Positions 42,994 to 53,397 of a stretch of DNA of 64,000 bases are shown piece after piece (positions within the stretch are counted from its first letter, which is position 1; each line of letters starts with the position of its first letter). The DNA is from Galeruca laticollis (lineage: Eukaryota; Arthropoda; Insecta; Coleoptera; Chrysomelidae): positions 109,546,067-109,610,066 of the forward strand of contig OY998177.1 of assembly GCA_963921935.1 (NCBI GenBank), read 5' to 3'. Under the pieces are notes generated by a model that saw only the letters and a program-made list of their open reading frames with translations, was not told where the DNA came from and did not search any database. Both the position numbers and the translations under genes were made by a program.

Positions 42994-44192
42994 TCAACTA
43001 CTTTTGGTTTTCCGTTGGGGATCTTGCTGATGCGATATATTACATCATTGATCCTTTTCTTGATGAAGTATGGACATTCCCAGGATTTTTATAATTTTGG
43101 AGAAAATCCTTTTTTCCTCGTCGGGTTGTGTAACCATACTTTGTCCCCTTCTTTAAAACCGCCTTCTGTGGCCTGCGTGTCCTACCGACTTTTCATTCTG
43201 TAGCTGGCAACTTGAAGATTCGTTCGAACTAATTCATGAATATCATCCAGCCTTCTGCTCAATTGGATTGCGTAGTTTTCGCCCGCTAGATCTTCTCCAG
43301 GCCGGCAGCCAAATTCCAGGTCACAAAGAAGCCTCATACCACGTCCAAACAGTGTTTTTGCCGGTGTTTCACCCGTGGACTCATTGACAGCAAATTGATA
43401 AGCCAATGCGAATAGGGAGAGATACTGGTCCCAATCTCTCTGATTGCTGGACAGGTATTTTCCAATAGTCCTGTTCATTCTCTCGACCATTCCATCTGAC
43501 TGTAGATGTAATGCTGTTGTTCTGGTCTTCTTCATTCCCAGCTTCTCGCAAATCTCCTGGAATCGATGGCTTTCAAAATTTCTTCCCTGGTCACTGTGGA
43601 CTTCCAAGGGTACTCCATATCGGCTGATAAATTCCTTCACCAATACATCCGCGACCGTTGTGGCCTCTTGGTTCGGGAAGGCGTGAATTTCCACCCACTT
43701 TGTGAAATAATCCATTACAACCAGTATGTACTTGCTACCATTTTCTGTCGTCGGAAATGGTCCAGCGATATCTAAAGCAATCCTTTCGAAAGGGCTTCCA
43801 ACATTGTACTGTTTCATGGCTGCCTTTCTCTTGCGATGTGGTCCATTACTCGTAGCACAAGTCGTATATGTCTTACACCAGTCCTTCACATCGTCGGAGC
43901 TGTTCATCCAATAAAACCTTTTCCGGACTCGCTGAAGGGTTTTCTTCACTCCCAAATGAACTCCCGATGGACTGTCGTGTAACTTCTTCAGTACCTCGGC
44001 TACTTCTGTTCTCGGGATAACTAGCTGTCTCCTCATCTCGGAACCATCATCGTTTTCAAGGACTCTTTCCAACAGCCCTTCTTCCAGGACAAAGGAGTTC
44101 CACTGAGCCCAATACGCCTCGAGTTTCGGTGAAAATCTTGACATTTCTTGCCAGGTAGGACGCCAGTTTCCTTTCTTCCATTGCCGGATCAT
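42957..44192 (-). pseudogene. Gypsy integrase
   Basis: Open from 44192 to a stop at 43182, then in the same frame with two stops to TAA at 42957-42959. The zinc-binding HHCC region is HLGVKKTLQRVRKRFYW with CKTYTTCATSNG. Core acidic residues: ERIALDIAGPF (Asp), EVHSDQGRNFES (Asp) and DGMVERMNRTIGKYL (Glu). A C-terminal module follows: FKEGDKVWLHNPTRKKG and SKIPNGKPKVV, the usual Gypsy integrase end. This last part overlaps the macrodomain frame by about 35 bases. Inserts the element into the genome. Confidence 0.9.
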
Positions 44193-44246
44193 CTTCAGGT
44201 GAGGATCATTCTTCTGATCTTCTCTGATCCTGGTAGGTGACCATTC

Positions 44247-45019
44247 CTAGTTGACTACAGTAGTTCTTGAAACTGCAGCTTCCCTAGATTCCACCTTGTT
44301 GCAGTGGGAGCAGTCTGTTGGGAACGGCCGTCTGGACAGGAAGTCGGCATTAAGGGGACTCTCACCAGCTCTATGTTCGATGTTGAAATCATACTCTTGA
44401 AGTCGTTCAATCCATCTAGCGATCTGGCCCTCGGAATTCTTGAACTGCATCAACCACTTGAGTGCTGCATGATCAGACCGGATTGAAAACTTCCTACCAT
44501 AGAGATACTGGTAAAAGTGTTCCAAGGACTTCACTACCGCCAAAAGTTCTCTTCTTGTGACGCAGTAGTTTCGTTCTGGTTTGGAGAGGACTTCACAAAA
44601 ATATCTCAGCACTCTCTCTTGCCCTCCTTGGATCTGTGAGAGCACTCCACCAATTCCTACGTTGCTTGCGTCAGTGTCCAGAATAAAGTCTCCCTCCGGT
44701 AAAGGGTATCCTAATATCAGCGCCGTGGTTAAATGCCTCTTCAAGGTATCAAAAGCCCTTTGACAATCTTCGTCTCATTGGAAAGCTCTTGCTTCTTCTG
44801 TAAGTCGAGTTAGAGGCTTAGCAATGTGTCCAAACTTCCTGATAAATCTTCTATAATACGTGCAAAGTCCAAGGAAACGCCTAATTTGATGAACGTCGGT
44901 TGGTTGCGGCCATTGCTGAATGGAAGCAATTTTCTCTGGATCCACCGTCACTCCTTAATTGCTCACTATATGACCTAGATAGTTGACTCGGTTTTGGAAC
45001 AGCTGACATTTCTTTGGGT
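44247..45019 (-). pseudogene. Gypsy RT end and RNase H
   Basis: After a frame change near 45050 the RT connection reads KKCQLFQNRVNYLGHIVSN, stop, VDPEKIASIQQWPQP, FLGLCTYYRRFIRKFGHIAK and a TGA before DEDCQRAFDTLK. RNase H follows (44247-44744): FILDTDASNVGIGGVLSQ (Asp), RELLAVVKSLEHFYQYL (Glu) and FSIRSDHAALKWLMQFKN (Asp), then a tether ending in a HCNK-type segment. The active-site acids look intact. Removes RNA from the RNA:DNA hybrid. Confidence 0.9.
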
Positions 45020-45991
45020 TTAACATGAGCTGGGCAGCATGGAGTCGTTTGAATACTCTTCCAAATTCTTCAGATATTCGTCAAATGTCTTCCCCAGTAC
45101 TACGATGTCGTCCAAATAGACCAGGCATGTCTTCCAAGACAACCCTCTCAAGACATTTTCCATAAGTCTTTCAAATGTCGCAGGCGCATTACAGAGCCCG
45201 AATCGCATGACGTTGAATTGCCATAATCCAGATCCGGTGGTAAAAGCAGTCTTCTCTTTATCTTCTGGGTCCATTTCCACTTGCCAATAACCAGACTTCA
45301 GGTCCAAGGTGGAAAACAGTTTGCTGTCAGCCAAAGTGTCTAGCGTATCGTCAATCCGAGGCGGGGAATAACTGTCTTTCTTTGTCACGTTGTTAAGCTG
45401 GCGATAATCCACGCAGAATCTCGTAGTTCCATCCTTTTTCTTGACGAGCACTACTGGAGACATCCATGGACTAGTAGACGGTTCTGTCACTTTTTGTTCT
45501 GCCATCTCTCGAATTATTCTTTCAGCTTCCTCTCTCTTCGCTCGTGCTCGTCTTCGAGCTGATTGTCTAATTGGCTTAGCATTACCAGTATCGATTTTGT
45601 GTTTGTCGGCTGATGTTCTGCCAGTCTTTCCTCCTTCTGGCACGAATAGGTCTCGATACTGCAAGAGAAATTCTCTCATTTTTTTTTCAGCTCGATCCAA
45701 AGATTGACCAGCTACTGATAAAATTTGTTCGAATATGGCATTGGAATTGTCAGTGGTCGTTGTTTGACAAACTATAGACGTCACTGGTACGCAGGATCCA
45801 ATCTTGGTTTCCTTCTTGATGGTAATTGGGTAATCATTCACGTTTATCACACGTACTGGGATCTCTTTCGCCGATGTAATCAATCCTTTTCCAATTAGTA
45901 CTCCTTTGCCAACTTCTTCGTCATGGTTCCTTGGCTCCATCATAACCGGTGTACCTTCCTCCATGATTCCCTGTAGCCGTGCCACTTTCAT
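45020..45991 (-). pseudogene. Gypsy reverse transcriptase
   Basis: Open for 323 codons. An N-terminal linker (VARLQGIMEEGTPVMM) leads into the RT: KVTEPSTSPWMSPVVLVKKK, RFCVDYRQLNNVTKKDSYS, LFSTLDLKSGYWQVEMDPED (motif A), TAFTTGSGLWQFNVMRFGLC, NAPATFERLMENVLRGL and CLVYLDDIVVLGKTFDEYL (motif C, YLDD). A frameshift at about 45050 ends the frame before the thumb. Classic Ty3/Gypsy RT with catalytic Asp residues present. Confidence 0.95.
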
Positions 45992-46440
45992 GGTTTCGCT
46001 TCGTGCAGGTAGAACGGTATCTGTTTCTGAAGTCTAATTGGAAACCATGTACATTCATTACGTCCATTCCCAGAATCACGTCTTCTTCAATGTCAGCTAC
46101 GATTACCGTATGCGTGACTTTTTCTGCGCCAATTCCCATTTGGATCTGTGTCTCACCGTGAACGTTGACGCTCTCACCTGTGGCGGTCCGCAGTCGCAGT
46201 CTCGTTGGTAAAAGCTTCTTCTTGGAGTTTATTATTTCTGGTCGTATAATGGTCCTAGCTGCTCCAGTGTCAACCAGCAGAGTATATTTCTTGCCAGTTA
46301 CTTCGCCATCCACATATACACTGTCGTTGCGACATCTGAGAGAAGCTATCAGTATGAGAGGGTCTTTGGAACGATCATGGGTCGGTGCTGCCCACTCGTA
46401 GCCGACCCGATCTAGTTTTCCTGTGACTGGGGCTCTTGGA
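45921..46440 (-). pseudogene. Gypsy aspartic protease
   Basis: YTLLVDTGAARTIIRPEI contains the catalytic DTG and flap-side sequence. VIVADIEEDVILGMDVMN has the ILG motif of retropepsins. It lies between the Gag zinc knuckle and the RT. The frame differs from both Gag and RT, with stops at about 46350-46410. It would process the Gag-Pol polyprotein. Confidence 0.85.
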
Positions 46441-46462
46441 TTGCAAGAGTCTCGGGGCGCTT

Positions 46463-47679
46463 ACATGAACTACGTACATGCCCTAGCTCGCCACAATTCC
46501 AGCATCTGATCTTTCTCGGTTTCTTGTCCATCATATTTTTTATTAAACTGACAAACTGATCAAATCTGTCTTCGTCACCTTCTTCTTGGATGGTCCTGAA
46601 GCCTTCGTTGCTGCTTCATATTCGAGGGCAGCTGTCAATGCGTCGACTAATGTTTTCGGATGGGCTAAACGAAGTGTCCTCTGCATATCGGGGTCACGTA
46701 AGCCATCAATAAAGGCCTGGATGCCCAGACATTCCATCATGTTCTCTGGTGCTGACGGATAAGCAAACCTAACTAGTCGGGCAATGTCCACTTCATATTC
46801 TTGAAGGGATTCATCACGTTGCTGCCTTCGTTTCTTTAGCTGGGATTGGTGCAAATATTCTAGATGTTCGTGACCATATCGCATGTCCAACCTCTTCTTA
46901 AGCTACTCGAAGTCATCCGTTTCTTCAAGTGGTATCGTCTGAAGTACGTCTAAGGCATCTTCCCGAAGCGCGATGGTTAGGTTCACTGTTTTCTCCTTAT
47001 TAGACCAATTATTCACTCTAGCGGCTGCTTCAAACTGTTTCACATAATTGGTCCACGACATTTTTCCATCGAACGTTGGTGCCTTGACTCGGTCAAAACT
47101 GCCAATATCATCTGTCTTGGGATGTGTTTTTGGCTTGCAGATCTCGATCTTCTTTTCTTCTGCTGAAGTGTCTTGGGTTCTTATATCGGCAATCTTCGTC
47201 TCTAACTCCTTGATTTTCTCATCTATCTGATTTTCCATCGTTGTCATCTTATTCTCCATGTCTGATTTTATTTTCTCGTTCATCGTTGTCATCTTATTCT
47301 CAATATCTGATTTTAGAGACGTGATTTTATTCTCGACTTCAGCAGCAATGTCATTTTTCAATGATAAGATATCTGCAGAAATATCGGTCTTCATAGCAGA
47401 AATCTTCTCGTCCATATTAGTAGAAATCTTGTCCATGTTAGCAGAAATATCGTTCTTCATGGCTGAAATCTTCTCGTCCATATTAGTAGAAATTGACGAG
47501 ATTACGGTGGAAGCCTCGTCATTGAATACAAATAATTCTGGATCAAAGCCGTCATTTTCCAGAACCACTTTAAGTCTTTCTACCAATTCACTCTTTTTAC
47601 CGGACGTTTCCAACTCCTCACGATCTTCCAATTCTGCTCTTAATTCCGTCACTTTGAGATCACTCAGTCTCTTGGCCAT
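46463..47679 (-). pseudogene. Gypsy Gag with SAP motif, coiled coil and zinc knuckle
   Basis: Starts at ATG 47679 and is open to a single TAG at 46903-46905, continuing in frame to 46543. Residues 3-40 (LSDLKVTELRAELEDREE, SGKKSELVERLK) fit the SAP motif. Residues about 60-165 are heptad-like repeats built on NMDEKISAMK and ENKMTTM, a likely coiled coil. Next come FDRVKAPTFDGKMSWTNYV and EYEVDIARLVRFAYP, typical of Gypsy capsid regions. A CCHC knuckle CWNCGELGHVRSSC (46463-46504) follows in a shifted frame. Forms the particle and binds element RNA; the SAP motif could add chromatin or DNA binding. Confidence 0.85.
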
Positions 47680-47705
47680 TTTTACGTAGCTATTTATTTA
47701 TATTA

Positions 47706-47723
47706 TCCCACTTCTGACACCAA
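47706..47723 (-). other. Primer binding site, tRNA-Leu type
   Basis: Directly inside the 5' LTR the minus strand reads TTGGTGTCAGAAGTGGGA. TGGTGTCAGAAGTGGGA is complementary to a tRNA 3' end ending in CCCACTTCTGACACCA, which matches an insect tRNA-Leu acceptor stem from memory. Position and TGG start are right for a Gypsy PBS. Confidence 0.75.
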
Positions 47724-48186
47724 TGTAATGTTTTTTTACTTATTTAAACAAGAAACGGGTGGTATAAATTTCAAACACACTGTATGGCTACTTACTAATT
47801 TATGTAAACACTAACTCACTAACACTTAACTTATATATACTCAGTACATTCACTTAAAATAATTTATATAATCACTTAATTTATATTCACTTATTTTCTG
47901 TTTAACTAACGAAGTCAAATTATATACTGAACTAACTCTTCCTGATCATTCCCTTATATATTAAAGCTGTTTTTACTAGTAAATTCTGGGCTGCGGCTTA
48001 CACAGTCACAAATAATTTTTCTGGCCTTCTCTAGATAACTCTGGTCACAAAAACAATGTTAACATAAGATAGTCGTAAACTCGTAAATAGTTTTTTATTA
48101 CTGCGTATCCGCCATAATTTTAACTTTTATACCTGGCTTAGACCGAGTCGGATTTAGGGTCTATACCAGTGTGCTGTTTCGTAACA
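47724..48186 (-). repeat. 5' LTR of the Gypsy element
   Basis: 463 bp, bounded TGTAAT and GTAACA on the plus strand. Holds the promoter and polyadenylation functions by position; no clear TATA box was singled out in this AT-rich sequence. Confidence 0.95.
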
Positions 48187-48190
48187 ATAT

Positions 48191-49445
48191 TTTTGAGCCA
48201 ATAACAATGTTGTATAATCATTATAACACCCGTTGTCAGGCCGATAATAATATTGTATGACAGTTATACAATTTCTAGATAATCGTTATTTGACATTGTT
48301 TCACTCTAGTAAACAAGATATAACCTTATTACAATTGTTAATTAAATATTATAAAATTTGTGTATACAATTTTGTTGAATTTACTTGATTGAAGACTAGC
48401 CATCATATTATTTTTGTATAGATATTATATTACTTTTGTATGACTATTATATTATTTTTGTATGGCCAATATATTATTTTTATATTGTCGTTATGATATT
48501 TTTAGATAGGCATTAAATGATTGCTGGCTTCGGACTTCCATTGTTTTGATTGTTTTATATATTCTACACCACGTTTCAATCGAAATGTATCTTCGATTTT
48601 CTTCAGGTGAGAACAGGTTTCACCTGAAGATCATTCATATTGATTGAAACGTTATGTAGAATAAAACAAGCATAAAATATAGGAAATCCAAAGCAGGTAA
48701 TTACATAGAGCTCTATTGTCTACACAACTTCAAACAATACGTATTTTCTTCGCTATCATCCAAAGTAGCAGGTCTTAAAAAGCACCAAACCTAGTTCCAA
48801 TTTTGTTCGTTCATGAGCCTTTGAGATATTAGCGAAACTTTAATATTTCATGCTCAAAAATTTCATTTTATTCAATATTAGAGTATTATTATAGAAATGT
48901 TACCACCATATAACTGTATGCATAACCACTCTGTTAACAAATGGATAAGGATAAAAAAGAAAATAGTTTTTACGGTTATACTTATTTTATTCTTCACAAA
49001 CAAACAAATGAACAAAACTATATTCTTCATAAGCAAACAAATGAAAAAAATGTATTCTTCACAAACAAATAACAAATGAACGGAAATATACCCTTTATTG
49101 TAAGAATTGTATTAATATTCAAACACTACACTTTTTGTTGGACTGCGCAACAGGTGAGAATGTTTTGTGATAACCAAGTCGTGATCGAAGAACTATATTT
49201 TTTTGTGTACTATCTGGTTACTAATAAGTCATTAAATGATTATCAAATGTGCAAAATATTTTATAGTATATAAAAGAAACATCAGATGAGGTACTATTCA
49301 AAATAATTTTATATATTTCACCAAACATTTTTAGTTCTTATTTATTTGAAAAAGATGACTTTATCTTTAGTGTGTGTTTAACAAATCTTTCACATGTGGA
49401 AAATGAAAATAGTAATTAGTTTCTCTTAGATTATCAACTTCACAC
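48191..49445. repeat. Short degenerate tandem repeat and an imperfect palindrome
   Basis: At about 48415-48500 four diverged units of about 28-30 bp share TATTATATTATTTTTGTATG. At 48548-48680 is a palindrome whose arms both contain CACCTGAAGA and GATTGAAACGT, with TTCTACA / TGTAGAA at the outer edges. The rest (48690-49445) has no recognisable gene. Confidence 0.6.
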
Positions 49446-49775
49446 TTACATAAATTTTTCAAGATCTGATATAAGGGCACTCACACAAGAACTTGATGGA
49501 GAATGTTTCATTTCAAAAATCACTTCTTCAATAAGTTGCCAGATATGTTGACACTCGGGAGGGTACTTAATATCTAACGCATGAAACGTTTTGTAAAGGA
49601 TCACTTAGGTTCTTATTATAGAATCAAAGGTGTATACAACGTCATTGATTACGGCCAGATATGTTGACACGTTGTTCAAAGGTCCACAAATAACTCCAAA
49701 AAGTTGAAGCGTGAGACTGCAGTTAGTCAATTTCTCCAATCTCTCAGCCTTTTTCTGTTGAAGTTCCTCGAAGTT
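49446..49775 (-). pseudogene. Unrecognised exon-like coding remnant
   Basis: After a TTTCTATAG acceptor the minus strand is open, apart from one stop, for about 110 codons: FEELQQKKAERLEKLTNCSL, TLQLFGVICGPLNNVSTYLA, NDVVYTFDSIIRT, stop, LYKTFHALDIKYPPECQHIW, QLIEEVIFEMKH. Codon pattern and splice site suggest a real former exon. I have the impression of a sequence type that recurs near insect transposons but cannot name it. It has no ATG. Confidence 0.45.
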
Positions 49776-49809
49776 CTATAGAAAAATTTGAATTTATTAC
49801 ACATTTTGT

Positions 49810-50935
49810 TTCTAAAACAGCTGATTTCAATCTAAAAATCACATTTCATCATTTTGGGTTGCTGTAGTAACTGTTGAGAATCGAGAAAAACGGCTTACAG
49901 GCCCCTATCCTAACTTTTATGGATGTAGACAGTGGTACCTATACAAAAATATTTGGTAGAGGCTGATGAATAATTTTAATTTTTGATCACCCTATATAAA
50001 ATATTTTTATACGCCACTGTAATACCTGTCTATCTTATAAACTCACACATTTCAAACGTGATTATTGACTAAACGAAATAAGTTAAAAATGTACGGTTTC
50101 AAGTTAAGGTAAGTTTTTCCCCATCAAACAAAAAAAATTCCGGTTATATGGAATGATAAAAAAATGGCTACTTTCAACTAAAAATTACTTGACTTATTGA
50201 AACACCCTGTATATTTTTACACCATTTGAAAGCTGTATTCTTTAGCTTTTCAAAAATGTCAACATGTGCAATTTAATTTTCAAAAATAAAAAAGATACTC
50301 TAATTTTTGTAAGGGGTTGCATTCTCATTTTCTTTATTTTTAACTTTTTTGTCATTTGTACACTGAAATAAGTAGATGTTAGGAAAAAGTTAGTTATTTC
50401 AGTGTATAAATGGCAATAAATTGAAACTGCAGAAAAAAGATTGAAAATCTAAGGGATTTTGAAAATATAGAAAATGCACGCACTCACAAAAACTCGGTAT
50501 GCTTTATTAGTAAAAAATAAATAGCACATATTAACAGTTTTAAAAACATAAAGAACTCAGCTTTCGAATGGTGCAAAAATATAAAGGGCCACCATTTTAA
50601 ATCAATCAAGTAATTTTTATTTGAAAATGGGCACTGTTTCCTCGCCCCATATAGATGTGAATTTTTTAATGAGTTGTGAAAAACTTTTCTAAATTTGAAA
50701 CGTATTGGTTGAAACCGCACATTTTTAACTTATTGCGTTTAGTAAATAATTATGTTTAAAATGTGTCGGTTCAGATATGTTCAGATGTGTCAGTCTTAAA
50801 AGTTCAGATAGGCGATAGCCGTTTTTTTCGATTCTCAAGCGTGCTACTGCAGCAATCAAAAAAAATTTAAATTCGATTTTTAGGTGGATATAGATCCCTT
50901 ATTTATAACTTTTTTTGGGAGAACCTGTATAATCG
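49810..50935. repeat. Foldback element of about 1.1 kb
   Basis: Two diverged arms in inverted orientation: roughly 49810-50275 and 50525-50935. Landmarks that mirror each other: GAGAATCGAGAAAAACGGC (49873-49891) with GCCGTTTTTTTCGATTCTC (50819-50837); AAGTTAAAAATGTACGGTTT (50081-50100) with AAACCGCACATTTTTAACTT (50712-50731); TTTACACCATTTGAAAGCTG near 50216 with CAGCTTTCGAATGGTGCAAA near 50560. One side has CACCCTGTATA (50204-50214), a common transposon-end phrase in insects. No transposase. Confidence 0.75.
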
Positions 50936-51355
50936 AATTTTAAAATTCTCTCCAATAACAAATTGTTAAAAAATCAGTAAAATAAGTAAAAGTTGCATTG
51001 GAGGAAAATATCCTATTTTAGTCATATATATCTCTGTGCATGGCTTCCTATGATGGCTTCATACATTGAAATTTCAGTAATACTTACAATCCTTATATCT
51101 AAAAGCATCAAATAACTGGTAATTTTTAAGAAATCATGGTAGGTATTGCGGAATATCAAAAGCAAACTATGAATCAATTTATATTTTATAACTTCCCATA
51201 CCTATTCGGGCCGGCGATATAAGAGGGAACAAAAATCTCCCGCCAACTAGCATGGACGCCACACAACGACCTAACATACGCTTTAGTGCTTTAATGATAA
51301 ATGATGGTTTTTGCTAAATATTAACAAATATAATTAAATAGGTACAGGTACTTAC
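50936..51355. other. No recognisable gene
   Basis: Short GC-richer patch CTATTCGGGCCGGCGATATA near 51190-51212. Nothing else noticed. Confidence 0.4.
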
Positions 51356-51401
51356 CACTGAATTTTTCCTGAACATCTTCGGACAAATCAAAAGTATCCA
51401 T
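51356..51401 (-). pseudogene. Possible first exon of a small transposon gene
   Basis: ATG at 51401-51399 reads MDTFDLSEDVQEKFS, then a strong donor G|GTAAGT (plus-strand cttac at 51351-51355). It lies upstream (minus strand) of the coding remnant at 49446-49775, but the intron phase of these two pieces does not agree as read, so they may not belong together. Short, and therefore tentative. Confidence 0.35.
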
Positions 51402-51547
51402 TTTTATATGATATCACACTATTTACAAACCATAAAAATAAAACAAGCTGTTAAAAGCTGAACATGGTCGCTTGTCGCTTCCAAACATCTAAACAATAAA
51501 TGAATAAAGAGGAACTTGTCCAATCTGTGCTTGTCCATTGGTATAAT

Positions 51548-51561
51548 CTCTCTCTCTCTCT
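51548..51561. repeat. (CT)n microsatellite
   Basis: Seven CT units beginning in ATCTCTCTCTCTCTCT. Confidence 0.9.
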
Positions 51562-51934
51562 CTTTGCTAATGGCTAATTGGTGCGTATTAGCGGTAATTT
51601 TAATACTAAGACAATAGATATATCGTACGTATATAACCGAAATTGGTTTTTATACAACAGGTCGGATATTTATTATACAACTAACCATATAAAGGCGGTA
51701 TTATTGTGTCAAAAACTGGTAAAGTAACCCGTATATAATTTTTGTATTCTGATTATATAATTTGTGGCAAACTTGTGAAATTATAAGGAGTATATGATAA
51801 TTTTATACAACTTGATTCGGGTAGGTAACTACTGAAAAAAATTGTATAGCAGTTATACACCCTTACTTAGAATAACATTTGTTTTTGCTGCAATATAATT
51901 GTATTTTATCAATATTATAATATTAATTTGTGGT

Positions 51935-52831
51935 TGATTTTTCCATGTATCGTCTAAAAATCGTTGGAAGGGTAGGTATTGTTAAACATTTATTTTACGC
52001 ATCATTGAAATTTTCTTGATATTGTAATTCTTCTTCAAATCTATCAATTTCATCCACTGTTCCAATTGGGAAATTAATATTGGGATATCGGACAAAAAAT
52101 GAAACTTCTGCGTCTCTAGGAGAATTTTAAAGTTGTCTTATTTCTTGAAGAACATCAACCAAGATGCCTCTGATCATGTGATTTTGATTTTCAATTTCTA
52201 TCAAAATAGTGTTTTCTACAAATAAATTAAGTTACTGAAATCATTTCAACTACATATCAAGAAATTAACAGGTCCGCAGATATCAGGTCCATCATTGCAA
52301 ACTTTGTTGTTACTGGAGATAATGTCTGAGAGTCTTATTTTATTTACACTCACGTATGTACTAGGAGGTTCAACAAACACATCAAACATATTTATGAACA
52401 ATATCACAAAACTTGTTGATCACAACACAAAACTATACGAAATATTATATTATACACAGAAACTATACATATATAAACAACCAAAATGGCGACTGACGGA
52501 TGAAGTAGATCAACGTGGGATGGTGGCGAAGTAGCGAATGAATTGCCACGCATGCGCATTTGATGGATAGAAATAATGCTAAATTTGAAGAAAATTAGAA
52601 TAGAGATATTACGTATTTTCTGATTTTTGGTTATTATATATCTGAATCAGAAAATGGTAAATAATTGTGGTTTCTAATAATGTTTATTATTTTCTAATTT
52701 TTGACTCTAATTTGTGCGTCCCCAGAACGTACAAATTAGAACGTCCCTAGTACGTACAAATTAGGTCTGGGACATTGGGACCAACTTAGGACTCAATATG
52801 GACGTCCTAAGGATGTCCTGTGCTGTCTGGG
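51935..52831 (-). mobile_element. Truncated copy of the TGTGCTGTCYGGG transposon family
   Basis: Minus-strand copy whose terminus (read inwards CCCAGACAGCACAGGACAT) is at 52831. It runs leftwards to about 51935 and is homologous, in inverted orientation, to 53398-54290. It includes a possible first exon starting ATG TTT GAT GTG (MFDVFVEPPSTYVSVNKIRL) and the FPIGTVDEIDRFEEE region. The far end is missing. Confidence 0.75.
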
Positions 52832-52837
52832 TAATAT

Positions 52838-53265
52838 ACATAATCTACTACATTCAGCTGAAGATGTAAGAATATTTGGGCATCTTAATAGTTATAGTGC
52901 TTTCGATTTCGAAGAGTATATGCAAACAATAAAGAAGTTGCTTAGAAAACAAGACAACCCTCTACAACAATGATTAATAGAAAAACAGAACTAGTTAATG
53001 CTTAACAAAGTGAACATATTGAACGTATTGAACAAAGTGAATATTCTCAAAATTATCCGATACTCCACAAACCTCACTACAATGGACCTGTGCTGAAAAA
53101 TTATCCTATAACAGATCAATTTAAACAAGTGAATTGCAAAAACATCGATTTCTTACCTAAAGAACCTGATAGTTGTTGTTTATCCGGTCGAGAAATAATA
53201 GCAATCATTAATTCGAAGATAACGGACAAATCCTAATTTTAGGATAGAATATACAGAAAATTTTT
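52838..53265 (+). pseudogene. C-terminal remnant of a large DDE transposase
   Basis: Reads NIHNLLHSAEDVRIFGHLNS, YSAFDFEEYMQTIKKLLRKQ and DNPLQQ. A shifted frame then gives SEHIERIEQSEYSQN, HYNGPVLKNYPITDQFKQVN and FLPKEPDSCCLSGREIIAII. The xHNLLHxAEDVRxFG...FPFExYMQxIKKLxR block is the DUF4218-like tail of animal transposases in the CACTA/EnSpm-like broad group. The following G-P...QFKxV...PD-CC segment usually ends such proteins. It fills the gap between the two head-to-head transposon copies. Catalytic parts are not in the window as far as I can see. Confidence 0.6.
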
Positions 53266-53397
53266 TTACCTTAGGCCATGCGAGTCATCAATATTAAATA
53301 TATTTTTAGTTGGAAAATGACTAGTGAATGAAAAGCATGGAAAATACAAAATGTTTCATTTAAATGTCATGTCATGTTGTTACTCTTCCGTTGTTAC

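Larger units (their letters stand above)
41849..48186 (-). mobile_element. Ty3/Gypsy LTR retrotransposon carrying a macrodomain
   Basis: Full-length, 6.34 kb, minus strand. The two LTRs begin TGTAATG and end GTAACA on the plus strand and differ at about 25 of 465 positions by eye (roughly 5 percent). The flanking ATAT (41845-41848 and 48187-48190) is a 4-bp target duplication. Order on the minus strand: 5' LTR, PBS, gag, protease, reverse transcriptase, RNase H, integrase, macrodomain-CCCH, PPT, 3' LTR. No envelope-like region is visible. Frameshifts and several stops interrupt the coding region, so it is not active as it stands, but every domain is recognisable. Confidence 0.95.

Noticed and set aside
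43444..47689. Plus-strand open frames of 60-143 codons across the Gypsy element
   Set aside because: Antisense shadows of gag and pol; they follow the codon structure of the minus-strand domains.
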